A stretch of DNA of 64,000 nucleotides. Source: Spirochaetaceae bacterium (GTDB taxonomy: Bacteria > Spirochaetota > Leptospiria > Leptospirales > Leptonemataceae). Location: the NCBI GenBank assembly GCA_002729885.1, contig PBUB01000028.1, positions 124,001-188,000 on the forward strand, read 5' to 3'. Of the stretch, positions 45,667-53,960 are shown one piece after another. The notes under the pieces were generated by a model. It did not search any database. It was not told the origin of the DNA and saw only the letters and a list, made by a program, of their open reading frames with translations. The number at the start of each line of letters is the position of its first letter. Within the stretch, counting starts at the first letter, position 1. The position numbers were made by a program, and so were the translations under genes.

Positions 45667-45752
45667 TCCACTCCGTTGCACTGAATCGGACATCCCTGCC
45701 CGCCGCCTGCATTATGCAGACACATTTTCTCCCTTTATCCCTCGGTATTAGA

Positions 45753-46181
45753 GCAGCGGTTCTTAAAGGATGTGGCAACAAAAAAAAGAGAATATCGCTG
45801 CTCCGAAAGCACGATGGTTTCGAGGCTCGAAGAGCCGCATCTTCAGGCAACGGGAGCTGAGCTGCAAGGAGGCAGGTCAGCGAGCGTACCTAGAACAGGA
45901 GTGGTTCTTTAACGATCTGGCAAGGAAAAAAGCAAGGCCACTCCTGGGCAATCACGAGGATTGCAAGGCTCGAAGAGCCGTATCTTTCGGCGACGGGAGC
46001 TGAGCTGCAAGGAGGCAGGTCAGCGAGCGTACCTCGAACAGCAGCGGTTCTTAAAGGATGTGGCAACAAAAAAAAGAGAATATCGCTGCTCCGAGAGCAC
46101 GATGGTTTCGAGGCTCGAAGAGCCGCATCTTCAGGCAACGGGAGCTGAGCTGCAAGGAGGCAGGTCAGGGAGCGTATCTCC
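45753..46181 (+). repeat. three tandem ~143-nt structured repeats
   Basis: Units lie at 45753-45892 (A), 45895-46036 (B) and 46040-46177 (C). A and C are nearly identical; B is diverged. Each unit begins with a stem that covaries: GAGCAGCG/CGCTGCTC in A, AGGAGTGG/CCACTCCT in B, GCAGCG/CGCTGC in C, around a loop near GTTCTTAAAGGATGTGGCAA. Then comes the hairpin GGCTC-GAA-GAGCC, then GGGAGC, a stem CTGAGCTGC/GCAGGTCAG and GCGAGCGTACC. The array runs right to the stop codon of the PhaR-like gene (46182). Together with 45667-45752 it fills the 515-bp gap. Confidence 0.85.
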
Positions 46182-46751
46182 CTATTTCTTCATTTCTCGA
46201 ATCCAGCGAGCCATCTCATCCAGGCGAGCCGAAAGCTCTTCCATATCCGGGACTTTCTCGGGGCTATCCGGATCCTTATCCCATTCAGATCTCAGGGCTC
46301 CCTTTCCTTCCTCGATGGTATCTCGCATCTTTTCTTGCTGACGGGCCATCTGGTCCACCAGGGAGGTAAGATAGTCCTGCTTTTCCGAGAGCTGGAGCTC
46401 ACCCTTTTCCACCATCATCTGGACGATCTGCTCCAGACGTTCCCGGGTAAGATTGGCAACTCCAATTCCCCCCTGCACAAGGCGAGACAGGAAATCGGTA
46501 ACATTGGTTGATACTTCGCGGATCAAAGAACTGAGCAGGAAAGTGGCAAATTCCAGGTTCTGCTGTTCGGTGCTGACTTTTAGAAAGGTCTGACCAAGGA
46601 CCCGGGTGGTTATGTCTTCCCCGGTGATGTTGTCCACCACGCGAACCTCTTCCCCCTCCTGAACGCATTTAGCTACATCTTCCAGGGTAATGGTCTTGCT
46701 GGTCTCTGCATCGTAGAGCCGACGATTCGCGTAACGCTTGATCAACCTCAT
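46182..46751 (-). CDS. PhaR-like polyhydroxyalkanoate regulator
   Basis: A 189-residue protein, start chosen at the ATG at 46751 because MRLIKRYANRRLYDAETSKT is the exact N terminus expected of the PHB/PHA-accumulation regulator DNA-binding domain. A longer frame reaches 46937 but has no family support. Residues 1-60 form this domain; about 60-120 the accompanying helical domain (QNLEFATFLLSSLIREVS); the rest is a charged coiled coil ending in SARLDEMARWIREMKK, phasin-like. PhaR-type proteins bind PHB granules and DNA and also influence acetyl-CoA flux. The gene is divergent from the methylsuccinyl-CoA-dehydrogenase-like gene, so it may control it. Confidence 0.82.
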   Translation of the reverse strand: MRLIKRYANRRLYDAETSKTITLEDVAKCVQEGEEVRVVDNITGEDITTRVLGQTFLKVSTEQQNLEFATFLLSSLIREVSTNVTDFLSRLVQGGIGVANLTRERLEQIVQMMVEKGELQLSEKQDYLTSLVDQMARQQEKMRDTIEEGKGALRSEWDKDPDSPEKVPDMEELSARLDEMARWIREMKK

Positions 46752-47021
46752 CGCTGTTTTTGCACTGCACAAAGCAGGCCATTTTAAGTCAAGAAGCAAT
46801 TGAGCTTTGTCGAGAGTTTCATGGCTCCAGATACCGGCCTGTGCATCTCCATGGATGCGGTAAGAATTCGGCCATGTGCGAGCCTGCCGGGCGCCTGAAA
46901 TGAAACCCGATCCCTGCCCTCGAATGTCGTATGACAAACGTTATCGACCGGTCCGGTGCGGGCCTATCATTTCTAATTTCAGTGGTCAGATTTCCCGGGG
47001 GTGATTCTACTGGCGGTAACT

Positions 47022-48656
47022 ATGGAACAACATCTGCAGACCATTCGAAATCAATTTCAAGCAAGTATAAAGAAAATCACCGAGAACCTGGCGCGCCGTG
47101 CGGACGATGGAGGAAAGCTTTCCATCTCCAAAATGGACGAGAATCAGCTGGTTCATTACAACCTGGCCTACCATACCGCCGAATTCAATATTGCCGATTA
47201 TTTCCTGAACTACTCCGATCAGAACGGGGATATGGAAAAGGACATGGCCTCCGCATTCATCGGAGAAGCGTTCAATCGCTTTCGAGGAGAGCTGGCGGGC
47301 CGCGCCGAGGAGTACGGCCTGGGCCCGGACGAAATCTCAGGACTGTTTACTCAGGAACTGAACGAAGCTATTCAAAAGTCTGTTGAGAAAAGTAAATACG
47401 ATCGCATCGCAGAGAACGTCATCGCCGGTCAGTATGGAAACCTGGCCACAGAAGATTACAACGAAGTTCGAGATGTTTACCGCAAGATAGCTGAGCAGAC
47501 TGTAATGCCTCATGCAGAGCATGTGCATCGTCATGATGATTTTATCCCGGACGATATTCTGAGCGAACTGATTAACAATGGAGCCTTTGGACTTTCCATT
47601 CCCGAACAGTACGGCGGACTTCTGGATATGCTCGGAAACGTAGGGATGATGGTCGTAACCGAGGAGCTCTCTCGCGGAGGGCTTTCCATCGCTGGTTCCC
47701 TGATTACCCGTCCCGAAATTCTTTCCAAAGCCATTATCAAAGGTGGCACCGAGGAACAAAAGGAGAAGTGGCTGGGAGCACTGGCATCTGGCGAGCGCAT
47801 GGCCGGTGTTGCAGTAACCGAGCCAAACTTTGGTTCCGATGTTGCAGGCATGAAAGTTACCGCTGACAAAGTTGACGGCGGATGGGTCCTGAACGGCGTA
47901 AAGACATGGTGTACGTTCGCTGGCTACGCCGATGTACTTCTGGTTCTGGCTCGCACAGAAAAAGATCCTGCGCTCAAGCATAAAGGACTGTCCATACTAC
48001 TGGCCGAAAAACCCAGATCCAAAGATCATAAGTTCGAAGTTAAGCAGGACGGCGGCGGATCCATGAGTGGATCGGCTATTGCCACCATCGGCTATCGAGG
48101 CATGCACAGTTTCGAAGTGAATTTCGATAACTACTTTGTTCCCGATGAAAACCTCATTGGCGGTGAAGAAGGCAGAGGCAAAGGCTTCTATCTTCAAATG
48201 GCCGGTTTCGCCGGTGGCCGTGTTCAGACCGCAGCCCGTGCCAACGGTGTAATGCAGGCTGCCATGGAAGCCGCAGCCCGATACGCGAACGAAAGAAAGG
48301 TATTTGGCAAAGAACTAAAAGAGTATCAAATCAATCGCTGGAAACTGGCCAAGATGGCCATGATTGTTCAAGCCTCTCGCCAGTATTCCTATCATGTTGC
48401 CGGCCTGATGGATGAGGGAAAAGGCAACATGGAAGCCACTCTGGTTAAATTCTATGCTTCCCGAATCTCTGAATGGGTAACTCGCGAAGCCATGCAAATC
48501 CATGGCGGTATGGGCTATGCAGAAGAGTATCCGGTATCTCGCTACTTCGTGGACGCCCGCGTATTCTCCATCTTCGAAGGTGCCGAAGAAGTAATGGCAT
48601 TGCGAGTGTGCGCTCGAGAATTGCTTCAACAAGTACTGCAGGGGGCACCTGCGTAG
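47022..48656 (+). CDS. acyl-CoA dehydrogenase, (2S)-methylsuccinyl-CoA dehydrogenase-like
   Basis: A 544-residue flavoenzyme from the ATG at 47022; a GTG at 47001 is also possible. Residues about 1-150 form an extra N-terminal domain, making it longer than ordinary acyl-CoA dehydrogenases (~380). The rest has the family landmarks: ERMAGVAVTEPNFGSD, GVKTWCTFAGYADVLLVLAR, IGYRGMHSFEV, GRVQTAARANGV and IHGGMGYAEEYPVSR. The length, N-terminal extension and the KTWCTFAG and GYRGM stretches match what I recall of methylsuccinyl-CoA dehydrogenase (Mcd) of the ethylmalonyl-CoA pathway. Substrate is therefore a guess. The last ~18 codons recur 300 bp downstream beyond the structured repeats. Confidence 0.8.
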   Translation: MEQHLQTIRNQFQASIKKITENLARRADDGGKLSISKMDENQLVHYNLAYHTAEFNIADYFLNYSDQNGDMEKDMASAFIGEAFNRFRGELAGRAEEYGLGPDEISGLFTQELNEAIQKSVEKSKYDRIAENVIAGQYGNLATEDYNEVRDVYRKIAEQTVMPHAEHVHRHDDFIPDDILSELINNGAFGLSIPEQYGGLLDMLGNVGMMVVTEELSRGGLSIAGSLITRPEILSKAIIKGGTEEQKEKWLGALASGERMAGVAVTEPNFGSDVAGMKVTADKVDGGWVLNGVKTWCTFAGYADVLLVLARTEKDPALKHKGLSILLAEKPRSKDHKFEVKQDGGGSMSGSAIATIGYRGMHSFEVNFDNYFVPDENLIGGEEGRGKGFYLQMAGFAGGRVQTAARANGVMQAAMEAAARYANERKVFGKELKEYQINRWKLAKMAMIVQASRQYSYHVAGLMDEGKGNMEATLVKFYASRISEWVTREAMQIHGGMGYAEEYPVSRYFVDARVFSIFEGAEEVMALRVCARELLQQVLQGAPA

Positions 48657-48677
48657 AGCCTGGGCTCGCAATGCCCG

Positions 48678-48923
48678 GACTTTGCCGAAGGCAAAGTCGC
48701 GCGATCAGGATGACGCACACGGAGTTGCTAATGTCGGCGGAGACAGGACGTCGAGAGCCGACGAGATCGCAAGGTCCGAAGGACCGCAGATCTTCACGGG
48801 AGCGTGGCTGCACTGAGGTAGCCGCGCAAGCGTACCTCTAACAAGCGCAAGGTGCGAAGCACCGCAACCAACTATACGGGAGCGCTCTTGCAGGACGTAA
48901 GAGCGCAAGCGTACCTCTAATAA
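48678..48923 (+). repeat. cluster of GAA-loop hairpins and GGGAGC modules after the dehydrogenase gene
   Basis: GACTTTGCC-GAA-GGCAAAGTC (48678-48698) lies 22 bases after the gene's stop. A stem GTCGGC/GCCGAC spans 48733-48762. Two repeat modules follow: GGTCC-GAA-GGACC at 48773-48785, then GGGAGC and stem GCGTGGCT/AGCCGCGC; and GGTGC-GAA-GCACC at 48851-48863, then GGGAGC and stem GCGCTCTT/AAGAGCGC. Both modules end in GCAAGCGTACCTCTAA. The stems differ in sequence but keep pairing. The module is the same as in the array at 45.75-46.18 kb. Confidence 0.85.
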
Positions 48924-48924
48924 A

Positions 48925-49086
48925 TTGCGAGTTTGTGCCAGGGAACTGCTTCAACAATTACTGCAGGGGGCACTTGCAAAAAGCACTGGGGCCAACTGCA
49001 AGGCGGCAGTTCTGTCTCATGGCTTACAACCAGCCCAGGCAGCGTTCATGCGGGCCCACAGAGCCAGTGGTCAATTAATCAGCTAA
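48925..49086 (+). pseudogene. second copy of the dehydrogenase 3' end, 53 open codons
   Basis: LRVCARELLQQLLQGALA is encoded here, against LRVCARELLQQVLQGAPA at the true end of the dehydrogenase gene (48603-48653). Most nucleotide differences are synonymous. The frame runs on for ~35 more codons to a TAA at 49084. There is no start codon or ribosome binding site. It is either the displaced original tail of the gene or a remnant of a paralogue. The remaining DNA to 49209 shows no other gene. Confidence 0.65.
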
Positions 49087-49209
49087 GCCAGGTCTGCCGG
49101 AATTCCGGAAGAATACTCATTGCAGAAAACCTGTCTGATTCCTGGACCAGGCCTGCGAGAAAGCCATGACCTTAATCGAGCTTGCCCGAGGAAATGATTC
49201 CAACAGACT

Positions 49210-50301
49210 TTGCCAGTGGACTTCCCTCCCCTTTCGCTGGTATTTATAGCTGGTATTGGAGCGGCCGTATTCGGTGCAGCGGGGATTCTTGGAATTCCTC
49301 GAAAACATGAATCACATTACCTGATGCTTGCTTTGCTGCTTCTTGTAGCCATAGGTATGCTCCCTCCCGCTATCCTATCGGCTACCGAAATGAACCAAAT
49401 ACCAATTTGGATTGCTCCCTTTGTTGCGAGCCAGTGGGCCCTGGGTCCGATCCTTTTTGCTTATTTCAGAAATCTTATCAATAATCAAAATGGCAGCAAA
49501 AACCGGGAGACTTCGCTGCAGTCAGTTTTCCCGCATGCACTGCTTCCGGGATGCGCCTTACTCCTTTCCCTTTTCCTGGTGTTCGGTGGCGGCGGCATTC
49601 TGCAGACGAACCCCGGGTTCAATCCGGAGGGCGATGCTAAAAGTCTGATACAGTGGCTGGCCACTACTTCTCCAGGCCTTCTGTTGATCTATACCCTGCT
49701 TTCCATTCGCCAGGTAATGAATGACTTACCCGGTCGGGCCGGGGCTGTTGGATTGCTGATTCTTCTGGCCATGGATTCGACTTTGATCCTTGTTAGCTCA
49801 TTTATGGGCTGGGTGGAAGTCTCGCTCGTGGGAAACGCGGTTGCCGTCATTCTGCTGATCTTTTTTGGGTTTCTTCTTCTCAAGCAGCCATTTATTCAGG
49901 GTCTTCGCATTGTTGGCCGGAGCAATTCACAATTCAAATTACCGGCCCCTGCCGAACTCAAGGCAATGCAGGAGCATCTCGCTCAATTGCTGGAAAGCGA
50001 AAGGATCTTTCTGGATGAGGATCTGGACCAGAGACGATTGGCGGAAATGATGGAAATAAACGAAAAGCAACTGAGGGGTCTTGTTCAACATATCTATGGT
50101 GTTGGATTTCTTGACCTCCTGCGGCGATATCGCATCTCCGAGGCAAAAAGGTTGCTTCTGGAGCAACCCGATCGGTCGATTCTCAGCATTACATATGCTT
50201 CTGGCTTCAATTCTCGGTCCGTCTTCTACGAAGCATTCCGAAAGGAAACGGGCCAGACCCCGTCTCAATTCAGAAAAAAATCGACAGGCTCTCTGTCCTG
50301 A
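49210..50301 (+). CDS. membrane AraC-family regulator
   Basis: A 363-residue protein with a TTG start at 49210 (a GTG two codons later is an alternative; no strong ribosome binding site is seen). Residues 1-225 hold about seven hydrophobic helices, then a short linker and a C-terminal AraC DNA-binding domain (about 245-355) with two helix-turn-helix motifs: RRLAEMMEINEKQLRGLVQH and SILSITYASGFNSRSVFYEAF, then RKETGQTPSQFRK. Membrane AraC regulators of this type are common in Leptospira relatives and sense an unknown signal. It has no obvious target beyond neighbours. Confidence 0.8.
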   Translation: MPVDFPPLSLVFIAGIGAAVFGAAGILGIPRKHESHYLMLALLLLVAIGMLPPAILSATEMNQIPIWIAPFVASQWALGPILFAYFRNLINNQNGSKNRETSLQSVFPHALLPGCALLLSLFLVFGGGGILQTNPGFNPEGDAKSLIQWLATTSPGLLLIYTLLSIRQVMNDLPGRAGAVGLLILLAMDSTLILVSSFMGWVEVSLVGNAVAVILLIFFGFLLLKQPFIQGLRIVGRSNSQFKLPAPAELKAMQEHLAQLLESERIFLDEDLDQRRLAEMMEINEKQLRGLVQHIYGVGFLDLLRRYRISEAKRLLLEQPDRSILSITYASGFNSRSVFYEAFRKETGQTPSQFRKKSTGSLS

Positions 50302-50364
50302 TTCCGGCAACCGGACGACAAACGATCTCGCCTGGGCTAGAATTCCAATAAGGAGTAAAGGCAG

Positions 50365-51093
50365 ATGCGATTTCAATTGTTTGAATTTACTGATCTAAAC
50401 TGGTATCCGGCGTTCTTGAAACAGCCGGTGGTAGAATACCTGGATTTGGCTTCCCGCATGTTTAGAGTCTTTGAGCCTGCCAGAACAATATTGCTTGAAG
50501 CACTCCGTTCAAGCGGTGCGAAACAAATAATTGACCTTGGATCAGGCGCCGGTGGCGGCCTTGACGCATTCTGGATAGACGCCAGGATGGAACTAAGGGG
50601 CCTTCATGTAATCCGGACAGACCTATTTCCGATCCAGAGTGAGTCCAATCTGGACTTCATTGAAAATTATCCGCATAGTGTAAATGCAACAGCGGTTCCG
50701 GATGACCTTAAAGGTTTTCGAACAATGTTTACTCTCGCTCACCACCTTGCCCCGGATAAGCTCAGACAGAGTCTCCAGGATGCTCAGCGAAATAGTGAGG
50801 GACTGGCAATATTAGAGCCGGTGTCGCGCGGCCTGCTACCAATACTATCCATGCTTCTCCTGGTGCCCTTCCTCGTTTTCGCGTTAGTGCCATTTATCAA
50901 ACCGTTGCGGCCATCAACTCTGATATTCACCTATCTGATTCCTGTCATACCATTGACAATCCTCTGGGACGGGATCGTTTCCTCTCTAAGGGCCTATCCC
51001 CCCGAGGAATTGCTGAGAATCGCAGAATCTACGGCCGGACCGCTAAAATGGAAAAGCGGAATCGCGAGCCAAAAAGGTCGCACCATTACCTAA
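50365..51093 (+). CDS. putative SAM-dependent methyltransferase with C-terminal membrane segment
   Basis: A 242-residue protein from an ATG behind AAGGAG. IIDLGSGAGGGLDAF (about residues 53-68) is a class I methyltransferase motif I (D-x-G-x-G-x-G). A later block ends in LAILEPVSRG, and two hydrophobic segments (about 155-200) could lie in the membrane. Substrate unknown. It follows the AraC gene by 63 bp on the same strand and could be under its control. Confidence 0.6.
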   Translation: MRFQLFEFTDLNWYPAFLKQPVVEYLDLASRMFRVFEPARTILLEALRSSGAKQIIDLGSGAGGGLDAFWIDARMELRGLHVIRTDLFPIQSESNLDFIENYPHSVNATAVPDDLKGFRTMFTLAHHLAPDKLRQSLQDAQRNSEGLAILEPVSRGLLPILSMLLLVPFLVFALVPFIKPLRPSTLIFTYLIPVIPLTILWDGIVSSLRAYPPEELLRIAESTAGPLKWKSGIASQKGRTIT

Positions 51094-51184
51094 TTGATTG
51101 GAACCAGGGGTGGATGATTAAGGAATGCACGGCAGTCGCACTTCTCGTGCTGCTGGAGCAGGGGATTTGCCCGGCGGAGAAATC

Positions 51185-52144
51185 TTAAGTCTGAACTTCA
51201 AAATGCCGGGCTATCTGCTCTCTGGTTTCTTGATCCGGCAGTTCACCACGTCCGGCATTCATGTTGTCCAGAAGATGATCCGGTTTACCGGTTCCTGGAA
51301 TAACGCATGTCACGGCGGGATGCGATAAAACAAACTTAAGCATTGCATTGGACCAGCTTAGAATGCCTGCCTTTCGCATCCAGGCTGGCAATTCCTGACC
51401 TTTAACTCGAGAGAAGATCTCTCCGCCGCCAAAGGGACGATTGATGAGAACCGCAACCTGCTTTTCCATGCATAGAGGGAGCAGTTCTTTCTCAGCTTCT
51501 CTTGCCAGTACATTGTAATTGAACTGTGCGAAATCCACATCGTATTTGCGGATAGCATTCATCAAATCATCGTAGCCACTTTCCGTATAATGAGTAATAC
51601 CGGTGTAGCGAATTTTTCCGGTGGCCTTCAGCTCCTGGAGATAGGGCCAGTGAACTTCCAGATCCAGGAGGTTATGAACCTGTAGCAGATCGATTTCCTT
51701 GAGCAGACTGAAGGAGTTCTGTATTTGCCTTCGCCCGGCTGAATCCCCTCGGGTCCATACCTTGGTGGCGGTAAATAGATCCAGGGCATTGGGGCTCTCT
51801 GGATCCAGTCCACCCCGCAACCTTCCAATGACCTCCTCTGCAAGACCATACATAGGACTGCTGTCAATGCCCCTGCCTCCAGCCGCATGAAATAGCTCCA
51901 GGACCGTTCGGAGCCTTACCAGGGACTCCGGATCATCGTAATCGAAGGCCTGCCATGTGCCCAGGCCCACCACAGGAATAGTCTCTCCGTATCCAGGAAT
52001 GGGCCTCTTCCTTAATTCCTGATCAGGTCTGGGTATTCCGAACAATCTGGATAGCTGCATGGGCTGAGTTAAGGTAATTCCGACGGCGCCTCCGAGCAAG
52101 AGAAATCGGCGGAGAAATTGGGCACGGCTTATTTCTAAAGACAT
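51185..52144 (-). CDS. exported aldo/keto reductase
   Basis: A 319-residue protein from the ATG at 52144, behind GAGG with good spacing; an earlier ATG at 52162 adds six residues. Residues 4-25 form a signal (ISRAQFLRRFLLLGGAVG) with a partial twin-arginine look (one Arg where two are usual), consistent with export of a folded NADPH enzyme. The catalytic tetrad is visible: Asp and Tyr in GIDSSPMYG, Lys in FTATKVW, His in LLQVHNLLD. An IPGTGKPDHLLDNM cofactor loop follows. Substrate unknown. Confidence 0.82.
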   Translation of the reverse strand: MSLEISRAQFLRRFLLLGGAVGITLTQPMQLSRLFGIPRPDQELRKRPIPGYGETIPVVGLGTWQAFDYDDPESLVRLRTVLELFHAAGGRGIDSSPMYGLAEEVIGRLRGGLDPESPNALDLFTATKVWTRGDSAGRRQIQNSFSLLKEIDLLQVHNLLDLEVHWPYLQELKATGKIRYTGITHYTESGYDDLMNAIRKYDVDFAQFNYNVLAREAEKELLPLCMEKQVAVLINRPFGGGEIFSRVKGQELPAWMRKAGILSWSNAMLKFVLSHPAVTCVIPGTGKPDHLLDNMNAGRGELPDQETREQIARHFEVQT

Positions 52145-52223
52145 GGTCGACCTCGCCATCACATTATAGAAGCAATTGTCTACAAGGATTGAGCTATTGC
52201 AACGGATTTCAGCTGGCCCGAAT

Positions 52224-53327
52224 TCAGGGCCCCCGCACGCATCGAGTGAAATAGAGAGTGGTTTTTCCGGTTGTGTAATTTGTGGAATCCGATACGTCGA
52301 TGGCCCAGGCTGCAGCGATGTTTGTAGTATTTGTAGTAGAGGACCAGTAACGATTCACCGCGCTCATGGGAAAGACCATCGGATCAAAGGCAGGACTGGC
52401 ATAACTGTAATCCTTCACGGTGGCCAGCTCTTTGATACTGGGAAGTCGCCAATCGCTGTAGCCGCCATAGTCCAAATTTTCACAACTCTGCAACGCGGTT
52501 TGCCAGTTAATGGCTGTGCCTGTAGACAGGCAGACACCAGGTGAGGCTTCATCCGGAACTCCAGAGCCGTTCAAGGTACACCTGGTGGCCATGAGTACGG
52601 ATGTAGGATCATAGGCGATGCCGGCGAAGTCTCCGAGAACAGTCCAGCGCGTAGGTTTGTTGGCACCGCTTACACATTGAACGGCGAAAGAAAAACCTAC
52701 GGGATCCGCCTGGGCATAAGTCGCATTGCTTGTGGTGATAGCCCACTTGTCCGTTCCGTTGAAGTGAAAGGTGGTGGAGCTCCACAGGTCCAGTCCGGTA
52801 ATTGTTTGTGGGAATATGGCGGTATCGAAGCTTGGTGCTGAGAGTTCATAGTTGGCAATGTAGATTAGCTCCCGGAGGGTCGGCAGCCTCCATTGAAGTC
52901 CATCCAGAGTCAACCCGGCACAGTAGGTCTCTTGATTTCCATGTAAGTCCGTAGTGGCCGCGCCACTGCAATCGTTCGCCGCATTTCTGGGGCATCTCTG
53001 CCATATCAATCCGGTGGTGCCATCTGAAACGGTAAGTCCGGATGGATTCACGGCCAGAGAAATGGGGGCTGGAGTCGAGAAATAGAAAGCGTCCTGACCG
53101 GGAAATGTTACACTGCTGCAGGGAATGGGATTTCCTGAATCATCGGAACAAATCAATTGTCCGGTGTCTGGAACATTGGTTCGGGGCAGGGCCAGAAGCA
53201 GGTATCCAAGGAGCTTTCGCGAATTACAGGTAGCATCCGACTCCAGGCAATCTAAAATGGCAATGCGGCAGCCGGAGCCAGCCAGCAGCAGGACTAAGAT
53301 CAGTACAAAGGCTGACAGGGACTTCAA
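52224..53327 (-). CDS. DUF1566-repeat lipoprotein
   Basis: A 367-residue protein with a signal segment ending in LLLAGSGC, a lipobox. Two DUF1566 (Lcl C-terminal) domains are visible: GLIWQRCP with GLQWRLPTLRELIYIANY and DLWSSTT; and GYSDWRLPSIKELATVKDY with RYWSSTTN. The W-R-L-P-[ST]-x-[KR]-E-L stretch is the hallmark. DUF1566 proteins are abundant in Leptospira relatives, surface-exposed and often possess lectin-like folds. Cys residues suggest disulfides. Function unknown. A short gap of 127 bp follows before the small gene at 53455. Confidence 0.85.
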   Translation of the reverse strand: MKSLSAFVLILVLLLAGSGCRIAILDCLESDATCNSRKLLGYLLLALPRTNVPDTGQLICSDDSGNPIPCSSVTFPGQDAFYFSTPAPISLAVNPSGLTVSDGTTGLIWQRCPRNAANDCSGAATTDLHGNQETYCAGLTLDGLQWRLPTLRELIYIANYELSAPSFDTAIFPQTITGLDLWSSTTFHFNGTDKWAITTSNATYAQADPVGFSFAVQCVSGANKPTRWTVLGDFAGIAYDPTSVLMATRCTLNGSGVPDEASPGVCLSTGTAINWQTALQSCENLDYGGYSDWRLPSIKELATVKDYSYASPAFDPMVFPMSAVNRYWSSTTNTTNIAAAWAIDVSDSTNYTTGKTTLYFTRCVRGP

Positions 53328-53454
53328 TGTAAAACCTCTAGAGACGCTGATTTCGGCATTTCTGCAGACAAACTTGAGTAGCTCTGCTATTTTTTAGGAT
53401 TTTTTTCTTGCAGTCCGGATTGCCGCCAGGTTTCCTATAAGCATGGAAGTACGG

Positions 53455-53661
53455 ATGGCCAATGAACTGGGAATGAAAAACGTGAGCTACTATAAGCCGC
53501 TGAAGAATTCCGAACCTACCGATAACCCGGCCAATATTCCCGGCGTCCATACGGCGGATCGCCAGCTGGCAGAGCAACGCCGAGCCATGACTGCCCTGAG
53601 CCCCAATGCTACCTCAGATCGCTACCAGGTGATAGGCGGCACGATCAATGTAATGGCTTGA
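53455..53661 (+). CDS. small protein, unknown function
   Basis: A 68-residue frame from an ATG at 53455 with GGAAG 7 bases upstream (an ATG at 53443 adds four residues). It is hydrophilic, with no signal or membrane segment, and ends in DRYQVIGGTINVMA. It is divergent from the DUF1566 gene. The coherent composition and placement suggest a real gene, but there is no family support. The 53662-53960 stretch after it holds no gene, only a 7-bp hairpin (GAAGGCC/GGCCTTC, 53774-53794). Confidence 0.4.
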   Translation: MANELGMKNVSYYKPLKNSEPTDNPANIPGVHTADRQLAEQRRAMTALSPNATSDRYQVIGGTINVMA

Positions 53662-53960
53662 TTCTTTAAGAAGGCACCGCATTGAAATCGGCCTTTCTCC
53701 CGGAAAGGAAGCCCGTCCATCCACATACATGGGCCAGATTTTGGCCGATTCTGAAACAGATTTGCGATAGCCAGAAGGCCATCTGTTGGCCTTCGAGAAC
53801 CGTCCTTTAGGATTTCCGGGATGCCGGGTTTTTGGCTTTTATGGAAAGTAACGCAACCGGCCTGGTTGCCCTGCCCGGAGAATAAGTACCAACCTGAGAT
53901 TAGCCGGCCCAGAGTGTCAGATGCTCTGCAGATGCAGCAATGCATCCGCAATTCGCTGTA

